Shown piece by piece: positions 23,310 to 26,294 of a DNA stretch of 26,294 bases. Each line of letters starts with the position of its first letter. Position 1 is the stretch's first letter. The translations under genes and the position numbers were made by a program. The notes under the pieces were generated by a model. That model was given only the letters and a program-made list of their open reading frames with translations. It was not told where the DNA came from and did not search any database. Origin of the DNA: Zoogloeaceae bacterium. GTDB taxonomy: Bacteria; Pseudomonadota; Gammaproteobacteria; Burkholderiales; Rhodocyclaceae. The stretch covers positions 1 to 26,294 of the forward strand of contig SSSX01000200.1 in assembly GCA_015657735.1 (NCBI GenBank), given 5' to 3'.

Positions 23310-23338
23310 TTGCTGCCATGCAAAATCCTGCCTATACT
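23310..23338 (+). promoter_or_regulatory. Candidate aceA promoter
   Basis: -35 TTGCTG (23310-23315), 17-base spacer, -10 TATACT (23333-23338). The -35 lies within TTGCTGCCATGCAAAA (23310-23325), which matches the phaP operator copy at 6381-6396 in 13 of 16 positions. Confidence 0.6.
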
Positions 23339-23486
23339 GTCGCCTATTGATCGACGTTGCAGAACAGCTTTCCCCGGCTCCCCGCAACGCGCTCAAGCAG
23401 CTCAGGAGTTGTCGCAACGTGTGGCCCGCGAAGGCAAAGCTTGCGTCCCTTGGCTTCCCCTTCTCTTAATCAGTAAAGGATGTTGT

Positions 23487-24800
23487 ATGTCTCTGACTCG
23501 CGAACAGCAAATCGCCGCCCTCGAAAAAGACTGGGCCGAAAACCCCCGCTGGAAGGGCGTCAAGCGCGGTTACTCCGCCGCTGACGTCGTTCGTCTGCGT
23601 GGCAGCCTGCAACCCGAGTACACCCTGGCCCAGCGCGGCGCGCAGACGCTGTGGGACAAGGTCAACGGCGGCGCCAAGAAGGGCTACGTGAACGCCTTCG
23701 GCGCGATCACCGCCGGCCAGGCCATGCAACAGGCCAAGGCTGGCCTGGAAGCCGTCTATCTGTCCGGCTGGCAGGTCGCGGCCGACGGCAACACCTCCGA
23801 AACCATGTACCCGGACCAGTCGCTGTACGCCTACGACTCCGTCCCGACCATGGTTCGCCGCATCAACAACACCTTCAAGCGTGCCGACGAGATCCAGTGG
23901 TCGCGTGGCATCAATCCGGGTGACGAAGGCTTCGTCGACTACTTCCTGCCGATCGTGGCCGACGCCGAAGCCGGTTTCGGCGGCGTGCTGAACGCCTTCG
24001 AACTGATGAAGAACATGATCGCCGCCGGTGCCGCCGGTGTGCACTTCGAAGACCAGCTGGCCGCCGTCAAGAAGTGCGGCCACATGGGCGGCAAGGTTCT
24101 CGTGCCGACCCAGGAAGCCTGCGAAAAGCTGATCGCCGCCCGCTTCGCCGCCGACGTGATGGGCGTCCCGACCCTGATCCTGGCCCGTACCGACGCGGAA
24201 GCCGCCAACCTGATCACCTCCGATCACGACGCCAACGACAAGCCCTTCCTCACCGGTGAGCGCACCCAGGAAGGCTTCTACCGCGTCCGCAACGGCCTCG
24301 AGCAATCCATCAGCCGCGGCGTCGCCTACGCCCCCTACGCCGACCTGGTGTGGTGCGAGACCGGCACCCCGGACCTCGGCTTCGCCCGCGAGTTCGCGCA
24401 GGCCGTGCATGCCGCCTGCCCGGGCAAGCTGCTGTCCTACAACTGCTCCCCGTCCTTCAACTGGAAGAAGAACCTCGACGATGCCACCATCGCCAAGTTC
24501 CAGGACGAGTTGTCCGCGCTGGGCTACAAGTACCAGTTCATCACCCTGGCCGGCATTCACATCAACTGGTTCAACACCTTCAAGTTCGCCCACGCCTACG
24601 CCCGCGGCGAAGGCATGAAGCACTACACCGAAATGGTGCAGGAACCCGAATTCGCCGCGCGCGACAAGGGCTACACCTTCGTGTCCCACCAGCAGGAAGT
24701 CGGCGCCGGCTACTTCGACGACGTGACCACCGTGATCCAGGGCGGCTCCTCCTCCGTCAAGGCCCTCACCGGCTCGACCGAAGAAGAACAGTTCCACTAA
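23487..24800 (+). CDS. aceA: Isocitrate lyase
   Basis: Cleaves isocitrate to glyoxylate and succinate, the first step of the glyoxylate shunt, needed for growth on acetate, fatty acids or 3-hydroxybutyrate. The 437-residue length matches short (E. coli-type, 434) isocitrate lyases. The catalytic KKCGH is at 195-199 (C197), with VLARTDAEAANL-type strand and SPSFNW substrate loop further on. The ATG at 23487 has an AAAGGA site (23475-23480). A reading frame extending to 23307 would translate the promoter region and is rejected. Malate synthase is not in the window. It is monocistronic with its own terminator. Function ties to aceK and icd at 9.6-12.9 kb. Confidence 0.97.
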   Translation: MSLTREQQIAALEKDWAENPRWKGVKRGYSAADVVRLRGSLQPEYTLAQRGAQTLWDKVNGGAKKGYVNAFGAITAGQAMQQAKAGLEAVYLSGWQVAADGNTSETMYPDQSLYAYDSVPTMVRRINNTFKRADEIQWSRGINPGDEGFVDYFLPIVADAEAGFGGVLNAFELMKNMIAAGAAGVHFEDQLAAVKKCGHMGGKVLVPTQEACEKLIAARFAADVMGVPTLILARTDAEAANLITSDHDANDKPFLTGERTQEGFYRVRNGLEQSISRGVAYAPYADLVWCETGTPDLGFAREFAQAVHAACPGKLLSYNCSPSFNWKKNLDDATIAKFQDELSALGYKYQFITLAGIHINWFNTFKFAHAYARGEGMKHYTEMVQEPEFAARDKGYTFVSHQQEVGAGYFDDVTTVIQGGSSSVKALTGSTEEEQFH

Positions 24801-24844
24801 GAAGAACCCGATCGGCCGGTATCCCTCACCGGCACGCTTGGTTG

Positions 24845-24878
24845 AAGCCCCTGCGGACGCAAGTCCGCGGGGGCTTTT
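24845..24878 (+). terminator. Rho-independent terminator of aceA
   Basis: AAGCCCCTGCGGAC (24845-24858) pairs with GTCCGCGGGGGCTT (24863-24876), with one T-G pair, around a GCAA tetraloop and followed by Ts. Confidence 0.9.
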
Positions 24879-24941
24879 CACATCCGGAGCTGCGGCCGGC
24901 ACTCCAGTAGAATGGCGGCTTCCCATTTGCCGCACCGCACC

Positions 24942-25805
24942 ATGCAATCCCTGTGGATGATCGTCGCCAGCCTGCTGTTCGCCTGCATGGGCGTCTGCGT
25001 CAAGCTCGGCGCGGCCCATTTTTCCACCGGCGAACTGGTGTTCTACCGCGGCTTCGTCGGCTTCCTGCTGATGGCGCTGCTGGTGCGCTGGCAGCGCATT
25101 CCGCCGGCGACGCCGCACTGGCGCCTGCAACTGTCGCGGGGCCTGTCCGGCACGCTGTCGCTGATGTGCTACTTCTTCGCGCTCGGCGTGCTGCCGCTGG
25201 CGACCGCCGTCACGCTCAGCTACACCTCTCCGCTGTTCGTCGCGCTGCTGCTTGTGCTGTGGTTCCGCGAGCCGATCGGGCGCGGCGTCTTCGCGGCGGT
25301 CGGGCTCGGCTTCGTCGGCATCGTGCTGCTGCTCAAGCCGACGCTGCAGGCCGAGCAATGGCATGGCGCCCTGGTCGGACTGGGCGCCGGGCTGCTGGCC
25401 AGTCTGGCCTACGTCAACGTGCGCGAACTGGGCCGCGCCGGCGAACCCGAAGCCCGCACCGTGCTGTGGTTTTCGGCGGTGACCAGCCTGTTCGGCGTGG
25501 CCTGGGCGCTGGCCGCCGGTCCGCTGCACGCGATCGACGGCCCGCGCGCGGCGATCATCCTCGGCGTCGGCGGATTCGGCGGCTGCGCCCAACTCGCCAT
25601 GACCCGCGCCTACCGCTACGGCAAGACGGTCGTGTCGGCCAACCTGTCCTACTCGACCGTGATCTTCTCGAGCCTGTTCGGCGTCGCGCTGTGGGACGAA
25701 AGGCTGCCATGGACCGCGGTGAGCGCCATCGCGATCATCATCGCCAGCGGCATCCTGGTGTCGCTCGCCTCGCGGCAGCGCGCGCCGGCCATGGAGTCCG
25801 ATTGA
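24942..25805 (+). CDS. DMT-superfamily (EamA) permease
   Basis: A 287-residue inner-membrane protein with about ten transmembrane helices arranged as two EamA repeats (about 1-130 and 140-275), the layout of drug/metabolite transporters. Visible features include FYRGFVGFLLMALLVRW (34-50), a SYTSPLFVALLLVLWFREP end of repeat one, and SYSTVIFSSLFGVALWDE near the end of repeat two. The substrate is unknown. Relatives export amino acids, purines or other metabolites. The ATG at 24942 begins directly at the first helix. An in-frame ATG at 24912 would add ten residues, but TAGAAT (24908-24913) over it may be a -10 element, favouring the later start. Confidence 0.85.
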   Translation: MQSLWMIVASLLFACMGVCVKLGAAHFSTGELVFYRGFVGFLLMALLVRWQRIPPATPHWRLQLSRGLSGTLSLMCYFFALGVLPLATAVTLSYTSPLFVALLLVLWFREPIGRGVFAAVGLGFVGIVLLLKPTLQAEQWHGALVGLGAGLLASLAYVNVRELGRAGEPEARTVLWFSAVTSLFGVAWALAAGPLHAIDGPRAAIILGVGGFGGCAQLAMTRAYRYGKTVVSANLSYSTVIFSSLFGVALWDERLPWTAVSAIAIIIASGILVSLASRQRAPAMESD

Positions 25806-25866
25806 AGCGGGCGCGGCGCCGGACTACACTGGCGGCATCCAGTCAGCCTCAGGAAGGACGCAGGCA

Positions 25867-26229
25867 ATGATCACCACCGACCAGAACGACAACCGGGTCA
25901 ACCTCACCGTGTTCGGCGAATTCACGCTGGCCGACTACAAGGAGTTCGAAGAGATCGTCAATTACAAGGTGCAGTTCGAAGGGCCGGTCAATCTGTTCTT
26001 CGACCTGCGCGAGATGAGCGGTTTCACCGTCGACATGGCGCTCGAGGAAATCCGCTTCGCCCGCGCCCATGCCCAGGATTTCGCCCGCATCGCGATCCTC
26101 ACCGACGATCAGTGGGTCACCTGGAGCGCGTGGCTGTCGCAGATGTTCGTCGACGCCACGGTCCGCGTCTTCGAGGATGCCGACGACGCCGAAGCCTGGC
26201 TGACGGGCGCCGAGTCCCCGGTCGCCTGA
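25867..26229 (+). CDS. SpoIIAA-like (STAS/SEC14-type) domain protein
   Basis: A 120-residue cytoplasmic protein of the SpoIIAA-like family (STAS-type fold). Features are GEFTLADYKEFEEIV (16-30), a NLFFDLREMSGFTVDMALEE core (42-61), and the FARIAILTDDQWVTW segment (71-85), which is typical of this family. No phosphorylatable serine typical of anti-sigma antagonists is obvious, so an anti-anti-sigma role should not be assumed. Function of the family is largely unknown. An AGGAAGGA site precedes the ATG. It lies 61 bases after the permease and just before a sulfurtransferase gene, and may be in an operon with both. Confidence 0.8.
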   Translation: MITTDQNDNRVNLTVFGEFTLADYKEFEEIVNYKVQFEGPVNLFFDLREMSGFTVDMALEEIRFARAHAQDFARIAILTDDQWVTWSAWLSQMFVDATVRVFEDADDAEAWLTGAESPVA

Positions 26230-26238
26230 GGCGCCTCC

Positions 26239-26294
26239 ATGCCGCAGCCCTTCACTCAATTGATCAGCGTCCCCGAACTCGCGACGCTGGCCAC
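26239..26294 (+). CDS. Probable sulfurtransferase, 5' end only
   Basis: The window ends 18 codons into this gene. The visible sequence MPQPFTQLISVPELATLA resembles the N-terminus of rhodanese/3-mercaptopyruvate sulfurtransferases (TLISVxELAxLL...). The identification rests on this short stretch only. It begins 9 bases after the preceding stop, so co-transcription is likely. Confidence 0.5.
   Translation, partial: MPQPFTQLISVPELATLA

Larger units (their letters stand above)
23174..23486 (+). promoter_or_regulatory. aceA regulatory region and leader
   Basis: These 313 bases contain no gene. The segment 23235-23310 is strikingly AT-rich. It contains AAATAAA-cta-TTTATTT (23271-23287), the 14-bp palindrome GTCTTATATAAGAC (23293-23306), and a 7-bp-phased extra TCTTAT (23287-23292). 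A promoter TTGCTG (23310-23315), 17-base spacer, TATACT (23333-23338) follows, giving a leader of about 143 nt. In the leader, one CGTTGC (23355-23360) can pair with either of two GCAACG copies (23384-23389, 23414-23419). Confidence 0.55.

Noticed and set aside
1..26294. CRISPR arrays, insertion sequences, prophage or tRNA genes
   Set aside because: No regularly spaced repeats, transposase or integrase motifs, or cloverleaf sequences were seen. Nearly all bases are accounted for by ordinary genes.

Overview
This 26.3 kb window is GC-rich and densely coded. It looks like chromosomal DNA of a betaproteobacterium, most likely a PHA-storing member of the Rhodocyclales (Azospira/Thauera/Dechloromonas-like). 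That placement is inferred from gene content and order: a betaproteobacterial phasin, KdsD-LptC-LptA, both a monomeric and an AceK-type dimeric NADP-isocitrate dehydrogenase, a 3-hydroxybutyrate oligomer hydrolase, dut-coaBC/radC-rpmB-rpmG, and clpS-clpA. I see no transposase, phage gene, CRISPR array, rRNA or tRNA.

Layout. (1) 1-2056: a membrane-bound class III adenylate/guanylate cyclase, then a lone type IV prepilin-like protein. (2) 2064-6247: a KefB/C-type cation:proton antiporter on the minus strand, divergent from a kdsD-lptC-lptA operon for LPS Kdo synthesis and LPS transport. kdsC and lptB, the usual partners, are not present. (3) 6322-7103: a phasin gene (phaP) with a textbook sigma-70 promoter flanked by two inverted copies of a 16-bp motif. 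(4) 7273-12934: the isocitrate branch point. A monomeric IDH and a dimeric Icd converge on one shared terminator, and aceK (IDH kinase/phosphatase) diverges from icd. (5) 13056-15728: a large lipoprotein form of 3HB-oligomer hydrolase. (6) 15796-19166: Nudix-dut-coaBC on the minus strand, then radC and rpmB-rpmG on the plus strand, an order also known from E. coli. (7) 19385-22576: a cold-shock protein divergent from clpS-clpA. (8) 22694-24800: an RraA-like protein, then isocitrate lyase (aceA) behind a long AT-rich regulatory region. (9) 24942-end: a DMT-family permease, a SpoIIAA/STAS-like protein, and the first 18 codons of a probable sulfurtransferase.

The common theme is carbon storage and partitioning. 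Phasin and oligomer hydrolase deal with polyhydroxybutyrate. The two IDHs, AceK and isocitrate lyase decide whether acetyl-CoA carbon is oxidised or retained through the glyoxylate shunt. The most notable non-coding signals are the paired PhaR-like motif around the phaP promoter, related motifs at the aceA promoter and in the csp/clpS intergenic region, a 14-bp palindrome just upstream of the aceA -35, and an icd leader with alternative base-pairing segments. I found no clearly novel multi-gene system. The candidates for new biology are regulatory.
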